Source: Acetatifactor sp.
Lineage (GTDB): Bacteria > Bacillota > Clostridia > Lachnospirales > Lachnospiraceae
Reading direction: 5' to 3'
DNA length: 33,612 nucleotides
NCBI GenBank assembly: GCA_022511465.1
Contig: JAFLRM010000039.1
Location: 1-33,612 of the forward strand
The translations under genes were made by a program, and so were the position numbers. Below the pieces are notes generated by a model that made no database searches, was not told the origin of the DNA, and was given only the letters and a program-made list of their open reading frames with translations. This document shows, piece by piece, positions 17,609 through 25,017 of this stretch; position 1 is the stretch's first letter; each line of letters begins with the position of its first letter.

Positions 17609-17640
17609 ATGCCAAGGGACTTGTTCCCTTGGCATTTATT
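17609..17640 (+). terminator. Rho-independent terminator of fba
   Basis: An 11-base perfect stem (17609-17619 with 17625-17635), 5-base loop, then TTTATT. It lies 24 bases after the fba stop. The remaining bases to 17781 are AT-rich, with only a short AACGC-GCGTT hairpin plus T-run at 17690-17708. Confidence 0.85.
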
Positions 17641-17781
17641 ATGAAAAAGTTATTTAATAACAAGTAACTGTGATTAACTATTTTGAAATAACGCCCTCTG
17701 CGTTTTTTATGATTCTAGTATAAGGAAAAGAAATGTCTAAAACATGAGAGGAAATTTAAAAAAATTTAAAGTATTTGTGAA

Positions 17782-17816
17782 CAAAAAATGAACGAGACAC
17801 AGCGTTGGCGTCTCGC
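17782..17816 (-). terminator. Rho-independent terminator of the cyclophilin gene
   Basis: Read on the minus strand, a 9-base stem (complement of 17808-17816 with 17792-17800, two G-U pairs) is followed by a T-run (complement of the A-run at 17783-17788). Confidence 0.7.
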
Positions 17817-17845
17817 TCACATTGGCATTACCTTAAACAATTTAA

Positions 17846-18373
17846 TTAAGAAGGGAGCTTCTCCGGCTCTGGATAGGTTTCGCCGAAGGTGTCTACCGTT
17901 ACATGCTCCATAACCTGAGGCTCCAGGGGACGGTCGCTGTAGTCCGTGCGGGTATCGGCGATCTTGTTGACGGTGTCCATGCCTTCGATCACTTTGCCAA
18001 AGGCGGCGTAGCTGCCATCCAGATGGGGGGAGTTCTTGTGCATGATAAAAAACTGGGAGCCGGCGGAGTCAAAGGGCTGTGCTCTCGCCATAGACAGCAC
18101 GCCCTCCGTGTGTTTGAGAGTATTGTCCACACCGTTAGCCGAAAACTCGCCCTTAATACAGTAGCCGGGGCCGCCCATGCCGCTTCCCTCGGGACATCCG
18201 CCCTGTATCATAAAACCGCGGATCACACGGTGGAAGATCAAGCCGTCATAAAATTTTTTGTTGATCAGGCTGATGAAGTTGTTGACGGAGATTGGTGCAA
18301 TGTCGGGATAAAGCTCCAGCTTGATGATATCACCACTCTGCATAGTAATGGTTACAATGGGATTTTTTGCCAT
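17846..18373 (-). CDS. Cyclophilin-type peptidyl-prolyl cis-trans isomerase
   Basis: This 175-residue cytosolic cyclophilin catalyses proline isomerisation during folding. It has no signal peptide. The active-site region FHRVIRGFMIQGG lies around residues 47-59, followed by SMARAQPFDSAGSQFFI and LDGSYAAFGKVIEGM, all standard for the family. The start at 18373 begins MAKNPIVTI as usual, though the upstream RBS is weak. The gene is alone on its strand, transcribed toward fba and ending in its own terminator. It is divergent from the GNAT gene across a very AT-rich 107-base region. Confidence 0.94.
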   Translation of the reverse strand: MAKNPIVTITMQSGDIIKLELYPDIAPISVNNFISLINKKFYDGLIFHRVIRGFMIQGGCPEGSGMGGPGYCIKGEFSANGVDNTLKHTEGVLSMARAQPFDSAGSQFFIMHKNSPHLDGSYAAFGKVIEGMDTVNKIADTRTDYSDRPLEPQVMEHVTVDTFGETYPEPEKLPS

Positions 18374-18480
18374 AATAAATACCTATACCTTTCTTATAAT
18401 GAGAAAATAATATATACTATGTATATTAAATTATTGTAGCGGAAAAAGAAAAAAAGTAAAGAGGAGAAGCAATAGTTTTC

Positions 18481-19368
18481 ATGTATTATTTACAAAAGGT
18501 GAATGTGATATTAGAACACATGGAATATAAAATGTTTTTCCTGCCTATGCGGGATGAGCTGTACTCCCACGGTGTAAAGATGGAGTTGTGTGGGCTTGGC
18601 ACGGCAGAGGCGCGGAAAATGGCAAAGAATTTGGAGATAAATGGGGATCAAAGATCAGGGCTTTTATGGATGACAGACAATTCGGCTCTGGCACGCTGTC
18701 TGGCGGAGAGGCAATGTCCGGTGCTGGCTTTTCTTCACGAGGACAACGATGAACTGGATTTTGGAGAAGTTCGATATGCCTGCGAGAAACCGGAGGAGGT
18801 GGAGAGTGTCTATCTGGAAGGCGTATATCGGCGTTGCATGCGTCTGCCCCTGGATATTCTTGCCACAGAGAGGTTGTTTCTCAGGGAGACCACGGAGGAG
18901 GATGTGGACGAGTTTTACCGCATATACGATGATCCGTCTATCACACAGTACATGGAGGGACTCTATCCTGACAAACAGGAGGAGAGAGCTTACATTCGGG
19001 AATATATTGAGAAGATTTACAACTTTTATGACTTTGGCGTCTGGACAGTGGGAAAGCGGGACACCGGCGAGGTGATCGGTCGGGCAGGTTTCTCTTATCG
19101 GGAGGGTTTTGAGGAACCGGAGCTGGGCTTTGTGATAGGAGTGCCCTGGCAAAGACAAGGATACGCTTATGAGATCTGCAGTGCCATCTTAAAGTACGGT
19201 TGGGAGCAGCTGGAATTTACTAAGGTGCGCGCGATGGTACAACCGGATAATGAGCCGTCTCTGCAACTTTGCAGGAAATTAGGGATGGAATGTCAGGGGA
19301 AAGTGACCGAGAAAGGAATCGAGTACAACTGTATGATGCTGCATCGCGGAGAGCATGGCTCTGAATAG
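18481..19368 (+). CDS. Two-domain protein: unknown N-terminal domain plus GNAT acetyltransferase
   Basis: This is a 295-residue protein. Residues from about 130 onward form a RimJ/RimL-type GNAT domain (LATERLFLRETTEEDVDEF, ELGFVIG, and the acetyl-CoA loop QRQGYAYE), which should transfer an acetyl group from acetyl-CoA to an amine, substrate unknown. Residues 1-128 belong to a separate domain containing GLGTAEARKMAKNLE and LLWMTDNSALARCLAERQ, which I cannot place; the latter looks like a Rossmann-type strand-helix unit, possibly a degenerate HAD-like or sensing module. The GAGGAG at 18461-18466 is 14 bases from the ATG, unusually far, but no better start is evident. It stands alone. Confidence 0.8.
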   Translation: MYYLQKVNVILEHMEYKMFFLPMRDELYSHGVKMELCGLGTAEARKMAKNLEINGDQRSGLLWMTDNSALARCLAERQCPVLAFLHEDNDELDFGEVRYACEKPEEVESVYLEGVYRRCMRLPLDILATERLFLRETTEEDVDEFYRIYDDPSITQYMEGLYPDKQEERAYIREYIEKIYNFYDFGVWTVGKRDTGEVIGRAGFSYREGFEEPELGFVIGVPWQRQGYAYEICSAILKYGWEQLEFTKVRAMVQPDNEPSLQLCRKLGMECQGKVTEKGIEYNCMMLHRGEHGSE

Positions 19369-19423
19369 TTACATTTAACGAAAAGGAGAGAAAATTTTGC
19401 TAAAATATGTGGAAATTTTATGA

Positions 19424-19452
19424 TTGACAGTAAATTGTGAGAATGATATACT
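19424..19452 (+). promoter_or_regulatory. Near-consensus promoter of the ammonium transporter gene
   Basis: TTGACA (19424-19429), exactly 17 bases, TATACT (19447-19452) with an extended -10 TGA in front. The predicted transcription start is near 19459, so the untranslated leader is about 157 bases. Confidence 0.8.
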
Positions 19453-19463
19453 CTGACATAAGC

Positions 19464-19500
19464 AAAGGCGCTACGGTATTTCCCGTAGCGCCTTTTTGTT
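19464..19500 (+). terminator. Intrinsic terminator or attenuator right after the amt promoter
   Basis: A perfect 13-base stem (19464-19476 with 19483-19495), 6-base loop, followed by TTTTTGTT. It begins about 5 bases after the predicted start of the amt transcript, so it would either be an early attenuator in the amt leader or simply end transcripts from the upstream GNAT gene. Confidence 0.75.
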
Positions 19501-19546
19501 CGGCAGACTCACGCGCGTGGCCGAGTAAAGACTTATCTATAATGAA

Positions 19547-19600
19547 AGCGATGCGAAGGAGCTTCAAAGTGGAAGCACCGAGTGTCGCTATTTTTATTTT
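19547..19600 (+). promoter_or_regulatory. Second amt leader hairpin with hexaloop and T-rich tail
   Basis: The inner stem GCTTC/GAAGC (19561-19565 with 19572-19576), extended by a GG/CC pair across an A-A mismatch, carries the six-base loop AAAGTG (19566-19571). An outer stem of 8 pairs joins 19547-19554 to 19582-19589. ATTTTTATTTT follows, then the RBS. A loop with A at position 1 and G at 4 is what ANTAR antiterminators recognise, but the partner hairpin was not found, so this stays tentative. Confidence 0.45.
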
Positions 19601-19615
19601 GAGGAGGAAAAGATT

Positions 19616-21385
19616 ATGACAGAAGAGATTTTGAATGCTGTAAGCGGTCAGGTCTTTGGCGTGTGGTTCCTGATCGGCGCTGCGTTGGTATACTGGATGC
19701 AGGCAGGATTTGCCATGGTGGAGGCTGGGTTTACCAGAGCAAAAAATGCCGGCAACATCATCATGAAAAATCTGATGGATTTCTGTATCGGTACGGTAAT
19801 GTTCATACTGATCGGTTTTGGTCTGCTTTTGGGTGAAGATATGGCAGGGTTCATCGGAAAGCCTGGCTTTGATATTTTTACCGCGTACGAGAGCTTTGAC
19901 TGGTCCAATTTTGTATTTAACCTTGTATTCTGTGCGACTACAGCGACTATAGTGTCCGGGGCCATGGCTGAGAGGACTAAGTTCCTTTCCTACTGTATCT
20001 ATTCCGGCGTGATCTCCGCGCTGATTTATCCCATCGAGGCACACTGGATCTGGGGCGGTGGCTGGCTGGCACAGCTGGGCTTCCACGATTTCGCAGGTTC
20101 CTGTGCGATACATATGGTGGGCGGTATCTCCGCTCTGATCGGCGCTAAGATACTGGGACCCCGTATTGGCAAATTTGTGAAGGATAAGGACGGCAAGGTG
20201 ACAAAGGTCAACGCCTTCCCCGGTCATAATCTTCCCATCGGTGCGCTGGGCGTGTTCATTCTTTGGCTGGGCTGGTACGGCTTCAACGGTGCCGCATGTA
20301 CCAGCGTTGAGCAATTAGGTTCCGTATTTGTGACCACAACCATCGCTCCCGCGATCGCGACCGTGGTATGTATGATCTTTACTTGGATCAAATATAAGAA
20401 GCCCGATGTTTCCATGTGCCTGAACGCTTCCCTGGCGGGGTTAGTGGCTATCACTGCCCCCTGTGACGTGACGGATGGCTTTGGTGCTATCGTGATCGGC
20501 ACTGTGTCAGGTCTGCTGGTAGTGTTTGGCGTATGGTTCCTGGATCATAAGCTGCGCATTGACGATCCCGTAGGTGCCGTGGCAGTTCACTGCCTGAACG
20601 GTATCTGGGGTACCATCGCAGTAGGTTTATTTGCAACTAACACTGCTCCCGGTTATTCTATTGCAAACGCAGCCGGTGAGGAGGTCGTAGGTCTGTTCTA
20701 CGGCGGCGGCTTTGAACTGTTGGGGCTGCAGCTGCTGGGCTTTGTAAGTGTTGCGGCGTGGACTGCCGTGACTATTACCATTACGTTCTTTGTGATCAAG
20801 GCGATCGTCGGCCTCCGTGTCACCGAAGAGGAGGAGATCATCGGCCTGGATGCCACGGAGCATGGCTTGGCTTCCGCATATTCAGGATTCTCTATCATGG
20901 ATGTGTCCAACACCATGACCATGGAGATAAACGAAAATACCGACCTTGGCACCAGCGAGTACGAGGAGGCATCCCAGATCAAGAGGGATGTTGCGGTTCC
21001 TGTTGCCGCAGCGCCGATGGCTTCCGCTTCCGGAATTTACAAGGTGGTTATTATCTCCAAGCTGTCCAGATATGATCACTTGAAGAAGGCGATGAACGAT
21101 CTCGGTGTGACAGGCATGACCGTAACTCAGGTAATGGGCTGCGGGATCCAGAAGGGTGCCGGAGATATGTACCGTGGAGTTGAGATGGATGCCACTTTAC
21201 TGCCTAAGGTTAAAGTTGAGGTGGTTGTCAGCAAGATTCCTGTTGAAAATGTTGTTGAAGCGGCTAAGAAAGCGCTCTACACCGGACATATCGGTGACGG
21301 TAAGATTTTTGTGTACAGCGTAGACAAAGTAGTAAAAGTCCGCACCGGTGAAGAAGATTTCGCCGCTCTGCAGGATGTGGAGTGA
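19616..21385 (+). CDS. amt: Ammonium transporter fused to a C-terminal PII (GlnK/GlnB) domain
   Basis: This 589-residue membrane protein has an Amt channel (residues about 1-410) that takes up ammonium. Conserved channel residues include Asp158 in HDFAGS, and the twin histidines His166 (AIHMVGG) and His325 (AVHCLNG). After a linker of about 60 residues (410-472) comes a complete PII domain (473-578) with the T-loop from GCGIQKG to LPKVKVEVVV and the C-loop TGHIGDGKIFVYSVDKVVKVRTGE. PII normally plugs the channel and responds to ATP/ADP and 2-oxoglutarate; here sensor and channel are one chain. The residue equivalent to the uridylylated Tyr51 is Met524, while Gln39 and Lys58 equivalents (512, 531) are kept. 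GAGGAGG supports the start. Confidence 0.95.
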   Translation: MTEEILNAVSGQVFGVWFLIGAALVYWMQAGFAMVEAGFTRAKNAGNIIMKNLMDFCIGTVMFILIGFGLLLGEDMAGFIGKPGFDIFTAYESFDWSNFVFNLVFCATTATIVSGAMAERTKFLSYCIYSGVISALIYPIEAHWIWGGGWLAQLGFHDFAGSCAIHMVGGISALIGAKILGPRIGKFVKDKDGKVTKVNAFPGHNLPIGALGVFILWLGWYGFNGAACTSVEQLGSVFVTTTIAPAIATVVCMIFTWIKYKKPDVSMCLNASLAGLVAITAPCDVTDGFGAIVIGTVSGLLVVFGVWFLDHKLRIDDPVGAVAVHCLNGIWGTIAVGLFATNTAPGYSIANAAGEEVVGLFYGGGFELLGLQLLGFVSVAAWTAVTITITFFVIKAIVGLRVTEEEEIIGLDATEHGLASAYSGFSIMDVSNTMTMEINENTDLGTSEYEEASQIKRDVAVPVAAAPMASASGIYKVVIISKLSRYDHLKKAMNDLGVTGMTVTQVMGCGIQKGAGDMYRGVEMDATLLPKVKVEVVVSKIPVENVVEAAKKALYTGHIGDGKIFVYSVDKVVKVRTGEEDFAALQDVE

Positions 21386-21463
21386 AGATTCCTTAAGTGT
21401 TCCCCTTTAGTTTGATATATACAGGTCTGCATTGTGTGCTGCGACTCACACAGTGGCAGAACC

Positions 21464-21499
21464 GGCCCCGGGTGCTTCCACCACCCGGGGCCCTTTTTT
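21464..21499 (+). terminator. Rho-independent terminator of amt
   Basis: An 11-base GC-rich stem (21464-21474 with 21482-21492), 7-base loop, followed by six T residues. Confidence 0.9.
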
Positions 21500-21577
21500 G
21501 TTTCTTCAGGAAGTGGAAGAGTTGGAGGATTAAGAATAACTTTTGCCATCCTTTAGGAAATTTTAAGGATCAAAAGA

Positions 21578-21606
21578 TTGACTGTAATGGAATTCGCATA
21601 TATAAT
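21578..21606 (+). promoter_or_regulatory. Sigma-A type promoter of the phospholipid operon
   Basis: TTGACT (21578-21583), exactly 17 bases, consensus TATAAT (21601-21606). The predicted start near 21613 leaves a leader of about 65 bases before the PAP2 start. Confidence 0.75.
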
Positions 21607-21678
21607 TTGCAATGAAAGTATCGGACTGCTTTTTTGAAGAAAGTTTCGACAGATGAAATTGTATGGAGGTATGTGAAT

Positions 21679-22338
21679 TTGAAGAGGCAATTGCTTAAGA
21701 TCATGCCTGCATATTCGTGGGTTCTGTTGACAATTATCGTGTCTGTAAACTATTTGACATATTTCGGTACGCGCACCTTTACCACTGGTCTAAAACACTA
21801 CAGTATTGCCGGTTCACTGGACAGGAATCTACCGTTTGTTCCGTTCTTCATTCTTTTCTATGTGCTTGCTTACGCCCAGTGGATCATAGGTTTTGTCCTG
21901 ATTGGAAGAGGCGGATACAAGGTTGCTTTAACGATGTTTATAGGTGAGTTGATCGCAAAGGGGATTGCGCTGGCCTGTTTTATTCTGTTTCCGACTACAA
22001 TGGAAGGACTTCGGCCCGGTGTGGAATCTCTGAGGGGCGGAGGAGTCTGGTGTGAACTCACGGCGTGGGTTTATTCCATGGATGCCCCGGATAACCTTTT
22101 TCCGTCCATTCACTGTCTGGAAAGCTGGGTCTGTTTCCGGGGAGCTTTGCGACTTAAAAAAGTCCCCGGCTGGTATGTGTATGCGATGCTTGTGATGACT
22201 CTGCTTGTGTTTGCCTCCACCGTGCTTGTGAAGCAGCATGTTTTGATCGATATTGTGGGCGGTGTGGCAGTGGTTGAGATTGGATTATTTATTTCCGGCA
22301 GGCTTCTGCTTAAAAGATTCGTAAAGGAGGGGACATAG
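21679..22338 (+). CDS. PAP2-superfamily membrane protein
   Basis: This membrane protein of about 219 residues has five or six hydrophobic segments. The PAP2 phosphatase motifs are visible: NLFPSIHCLESW (with the PSxH core) and STVLVKQHVLIDIVGG (with the catalytic His and Asp), where the usual Arg after the first Ser is Thr. Relatives act on phosphatidic acid or isoprenoid phosphates, or transfer lipid head groups. I chose TTG at 21679 because GGAGG (21665-21669) is 9 bases upstream; GTG at 21673 and TTG at 21634 are in-frame alternatives. It leads an operon with a flippase-like protein and the two phosphatidylethanolamine enzymes, so a glycerophospholipid or diacylglycerol substrate is likely but not proven. 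Confidence 0.8.
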   Translation: MKRQLLKIMPAYSWVLLTIIVSVNYLTYFGTRTFTTGLKHYSIAGSLDRNLPFVPFFILFYVLAYAQWIIGFVLIGRGGYKVALTMFIGELIAKGIALACFILFPTTMEGLRPGVESLRGGGVWCELTAWVYSMDAPDNLFPSIHCLESWVCFRGALRLKKVPGWYVYAMLVMTLLVFASTVLVKQHVLIDIVGGVAVVEIGLFISGRLLLKRFVKEGT

Positions 22339-22339
22339 A

Positions 22340-23371
22340 GTGAAGAAGGCAAAAATATGGGCCTTGCTTTTTCTTGTACTCGCATTTCTTACTGTCTGGG
22401 CGGTTATATCCCAGAGTAAAAGTTTTTCCTTTGCACAATTTCAAAGTACACTGCATAATTCCTCTGTCGGGTGGATGATCGCAGCAATAGCCGGCATGCT
22501 GGGATTTATTCTGTTCGAAGGGATGGCGCTTCTCTGCATTATAGAAACGTTTGGATATCGCAGGGGTTTCGGCAGAGGCTTTTTGTATTCGGCGGCAGAT
22601 ATTTATTTTTCTGCGATCACGCCCTCAGCCACAGGAGGACAACCTGCCAGTGCTTATTTTATGATGAAAGACCAGATTCCGGGAGCTGTGGTCACCATAT
22701 CGCTGGTGGCAAATCTGATCATGTACACATTGGCGCTTTTGACTGTTGGAACAGTGGGAATAGTGGTCAGGCCAACAATATTTTTTCATTTCCATTTGCC
22801 GGGCAAGCTTTTTATAGTCTTTGGATACTTGGTTTTGTGCGGATTGACCGCTGCCTTTTATATGTTGATCGCAAAGCCGCGTATTCTGGAAAAATTTTGT
22901 GAGTTAATGTTAAAGCTTGGTAAAAAGCTGCATCTTGTCAGACATGAGGAAAAGAAGAGGGAAAAACTTCATAGTGCGATGGAAGAATATAGGCAATGCG
23001 CAAACATTATGGTCACCCATAAGGTCGCATTTGTGAAGGCGTTTGTTTTCAATTTGCTGCAAAGGCTGTCACAGATAACGGTAACGCTTTTTGTCTATCT
23101 GGCAATCGGAGGCAATAAGGCGGTGGCAATGGATGTATGGTTTACGCAGGGCTTTGTGACCATCGGCACTTACAGCGTTCCGATCCCGGGGGGGATGGGT
23201 GTGGCAGATTATTTGCTCATTGACGGTTTTCAGGCTCTTTTTGACGAAGCGACTGCAGTGAATCTGGAGCTTATCAGCAGGGGTGTAGCATTCTATGTCT
23301 GTATGATCGTAAGTGCTGTTACCGTACTGATTGGAACAATTTGTACTATGAAGAGAAAGGGTTTAAGATGA
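22340..23371 (+). CDS. Lysylphosphatidylglycerol synthase TM-region / UPF0104-like membrane protein
   Basis: This 343-residue polytopic membrane protein has seven or eight hydrophobic segments. Family signatures are TPSATGGQPASAYFM and VPIPGGMGVADY, both typical of the flippase-like membrane domain of MprF and of stand-alone YbhN/AglD-type proteins. The catalytic aminoacyl-transferase half of MprF is absent, so it probably handles lipid movement across the membrane and not lysine transfer. It starts at GTG 22340, one base after the PAP2 stop, with AGGAGG upstream. Its place between PAP2 and the phosphatidylserine synthase suggests a phospholipid substrate. Confidence 0.85.
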   Translation: MKKAKIWALLFLVLAFLTVWAVISQSKSFSFAQFQSTLHNSSVGWMIAAIAGMLGFILFEGMALLCIIETFGYRRGFGRGFLYSAADIYFSAITPSATGGQPASAYFMMKDQIPGAVVTISLVANLIMYTLALLTVGTVGIVVRPTIFFHFHLPGKLFIVFGYLVLCGLTAAFYMLIAKPRILEKFCELMLKLGKKLHLVRHEEKKREKLHSAMEEYRQCANIMVTHKVAFVKAFVFNLLQRLSQITVTLFVYLAIGGNKAVAMDVWFTQGFVTIGTYSVPIPGGMGVADYLLIDGFQALFDEATAVNLELISRGVAFYVCMIVSAVTVLIGTICTMKRKGLR

Positions 23372-24060
23372 TTGGGGTTTTTGACTATACTGTTTGGCTG
23401 ACATATTTGTCTTTAATATCTGCGATTTTGGGAATCATTGTTTCCTTACAACAATCCGGGCATCCTTACATAGGCGTATTTTTCTTGCTGATCTGCGGTC
23501 TCTGTGATGCCTTTGACGGTAAGGTAGCCAGAACAAAGAAGAATCGAACAGATTTTGAGAAAAGTTATGGTATTCAGATCGATTCCTTGTCTGATATTGT
23601 GGCGTTTGGCGTGTTGCCGGCCTGCATTGGCAATGCCATGATAAGAGTCTCTCCGACCATTTCAGAAATCCCCACTATCCATAAGGAGAATGGTCTAGGA
23701 TTTCCAAATGAGATTTTCTTGTACATCATCATGATCTTGTATATGCTCGCGGCGTTGATCAGACTTGCTTACTTTAATGCCACGGAGGAAGAAAGGCAGA
23801 AGACAGAAGATGAGGTCAGAAAGTACTATACAGGTCTGCCCGTCACATCGGCCGCGCTGATCTTCCCTACCGTACTTCTCTTTCAGTATCTGATACCGGA
23901 GGATATCACTCTGGTGTATTATGGCGTTATGCTTCTGACAGCATTTTTGTTCGTATCCAGATTTAAGGTGAAAAAACCCGGCCTTCGGGGTATTCTGATA
24001 ATGGTCGGGATCGGTCTCGTGGAATTCATTCTGCTTGGAATCAGCTTGTGTAGAAAATAG
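23368..24060 (+). CDS. pssA: CDP-alcohol phosphatidyltransferase, probably phosphatidylserine synthase
   Basis: This 230-residue membrane enzyme should join CDP-diacylglycerol to serine, giving phosphatidylserine. The CDP-alcohol motif is present as DG-x2-AR, then G, then D-x3-D (FDGKVAR ... YGIQIDSLSD), with 12 residues between AR and G instead of the usual 8. Serine specificity is inferred from the phosphatidylserine decarboxylase directly downstream. The ATG at 23368 overlaps the stop of the preceding gene (ATGA), with AAAGGG six bases before it, so translation is coupled. Confidence 0.88.
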   Translation: MIGVFDYTVWLTYLSLISAILGIIVSLQQSGHPYIGVFFLLICGLCDAFDGKVARTKKNRTDFEKSYGIQIDSLSDIVAFGVLPACIGNAMIRVSPTISEIPTIHKENGLGFPNEIFLYIIMILYMLAALIRLAYFNATEEERQKTEDEVRKYYTGLPVTSAALIFPTVLLFQYLIPEDITLVYYGVMLLTAFLFVSRFKVKKPGLRGILIMVGIGLVEFILLGISLCRK

Positions 24061-24077
24061 GAAGGGGGAAGCCGTGC

Positions 24078-24929
24078 ATGGATACACCGGTCAGACCGGC
24101 CAAGGACAGTGCAATACTGAATTTTCTGTATTGTAGTGCGGCAGGGCGACTTGCATTAAGATTTTTCAGTTCGAGAACACTTTCCAGATCCGTGGGTTCT
24201 TTTCTGGATTCTCCGCTTTCAAAAGGTCTTATAAAGCCGTTTATCGAACGCTATGGGATTTCCTTGGAGGATTGTGAGACGAAAGAGTTTCGATGTTTTA
24301 ATGACTGCTTTTGCAGGAAAATGCGCAAGGAAAGGCGGCCTATTGACCGCACACCGGAGGCGTTGATCGCGCCCTGCGACGGACTCCTCAGCGCGTATCA
24401 GATAAAACGGAATCTGATAATTCCGGTAAAGCAGAGTAGATTTTCGTTGAGATCGTTGTTAGCAGGCGATGAGATCTGCAGAGAATTTGAAGGGGGAATA
24501 TGTCTGGTATTTCGCCTTTGTGTGGATCACTATCACAGGTACTGCTATGTGGATCGCGGTATGAAAGGGGAAAATCGCTTCATTGAAGGAAGGCTTCACA
24601 CAGTGCGGCCGATCGCGTTGGAAACATTTCCCGTTTTTGTTGAGAATTGCAGGGAATATACGGTGATAGATACGGAAAACTTTGGCAGGATCGTTCAGAT
24701 GGAAGTGGGAGCCATGCTGGTCGGTAAAATTCTTAACTATCATGGAATGCAGGAGGTGCGCAGGGGACAGGAGAAAGGACGGTTTTTATATGGTGGTTCC
24801 ACAGTCATAGTCCTTTTAAAAAAAGGCGTTGCAAAATTGCCGTCCGGTCTCTTTAAAGCCACGGCAGCAGGGCTGGAGGTGCCGGTGAAGCTGGGAGAAA
24901 AGATTGGTACAAGAGTCATTGATGAATAA
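24078..24929 (+). CDS. psd: Phosphatidylserine decarboxylase proenzyme
   Basis: This pyruvoyl enzyme converts phosphatidylserine to phosphatidylethanolamine and completes the pathway begun by the preceding gene. It has 283 residues, normal length. The self-cleavage site is Gly240-Ser241 in YGGSTVIVL (GGST in place of the common LGST). Other family residues are Asp101 in APCDG and His153 in DHYHRY. GAAGGGGGAAG precedes the start, 17 bases after pssA. There is no clear terminator after it. Confidence 0.95.
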   Translation: MDTPVRPAKDSAILNFLYCSAAGRLALRFFSSRTLSRSVGSFLDSPLSKGLIKPFIERYGISLEDCETKEFRCFNDCFCRKMRKERRPIDRTPEALIAPCDGLLSAYQIKRNLIIPVKQSRFSLRSLLAGDEICREFEGGICLVFRLCVDHYHRYCYVDRGMKGENRFIEGRLHTVRPIALETFPVFVENCREYTVIDTENFGRIVQMEVGAMLVGKILNYHGMQEVRRGQEKGRFLYGGSTVIVLLKKGVAKLPSGLFKATAAGLEVPVKLGEKIGTRVIDE

Positions 24930-24935
24930 AAACAG

Positions 24936-24964
24936 TTGCATCAATGGTCAAAAAGTACTATTAT
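24936..24964 (+). promoter_or_regulatory. Candidate promoter of the deacetylase gene
   Basis: TTGCAT (24936-24941), 17 bases, TATTAT (24959-24964), about 54 bases before the start codon at 25018. Confidence 0.45.
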
Positions 24965-25017
24965 TATAGTAGATGTAAGTATGTATATAACAGAATCATT
25001 AGTGGAACGGAGTGGAC

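Noticed and set aside
16722..17663. 313-codon minus-strand open frame covering the whole aldolase gene
   Set aside because: It is a mirror of a highly biased coding gene and starts inside the fba terminator region.
17690..17708. AACGC/GCGTT hairpin with T-run after fba
   Set aside because: The five-base stem is weak and a strong fba terminator already lies upstream.
19382..19423. TTG-started 8-codon ORF behind a Shine-Dalgarno-like AAAGGAG upstream of the amt promoter
   Set aside because: It lies before the predicted amt transcription start and ends after eight codons.
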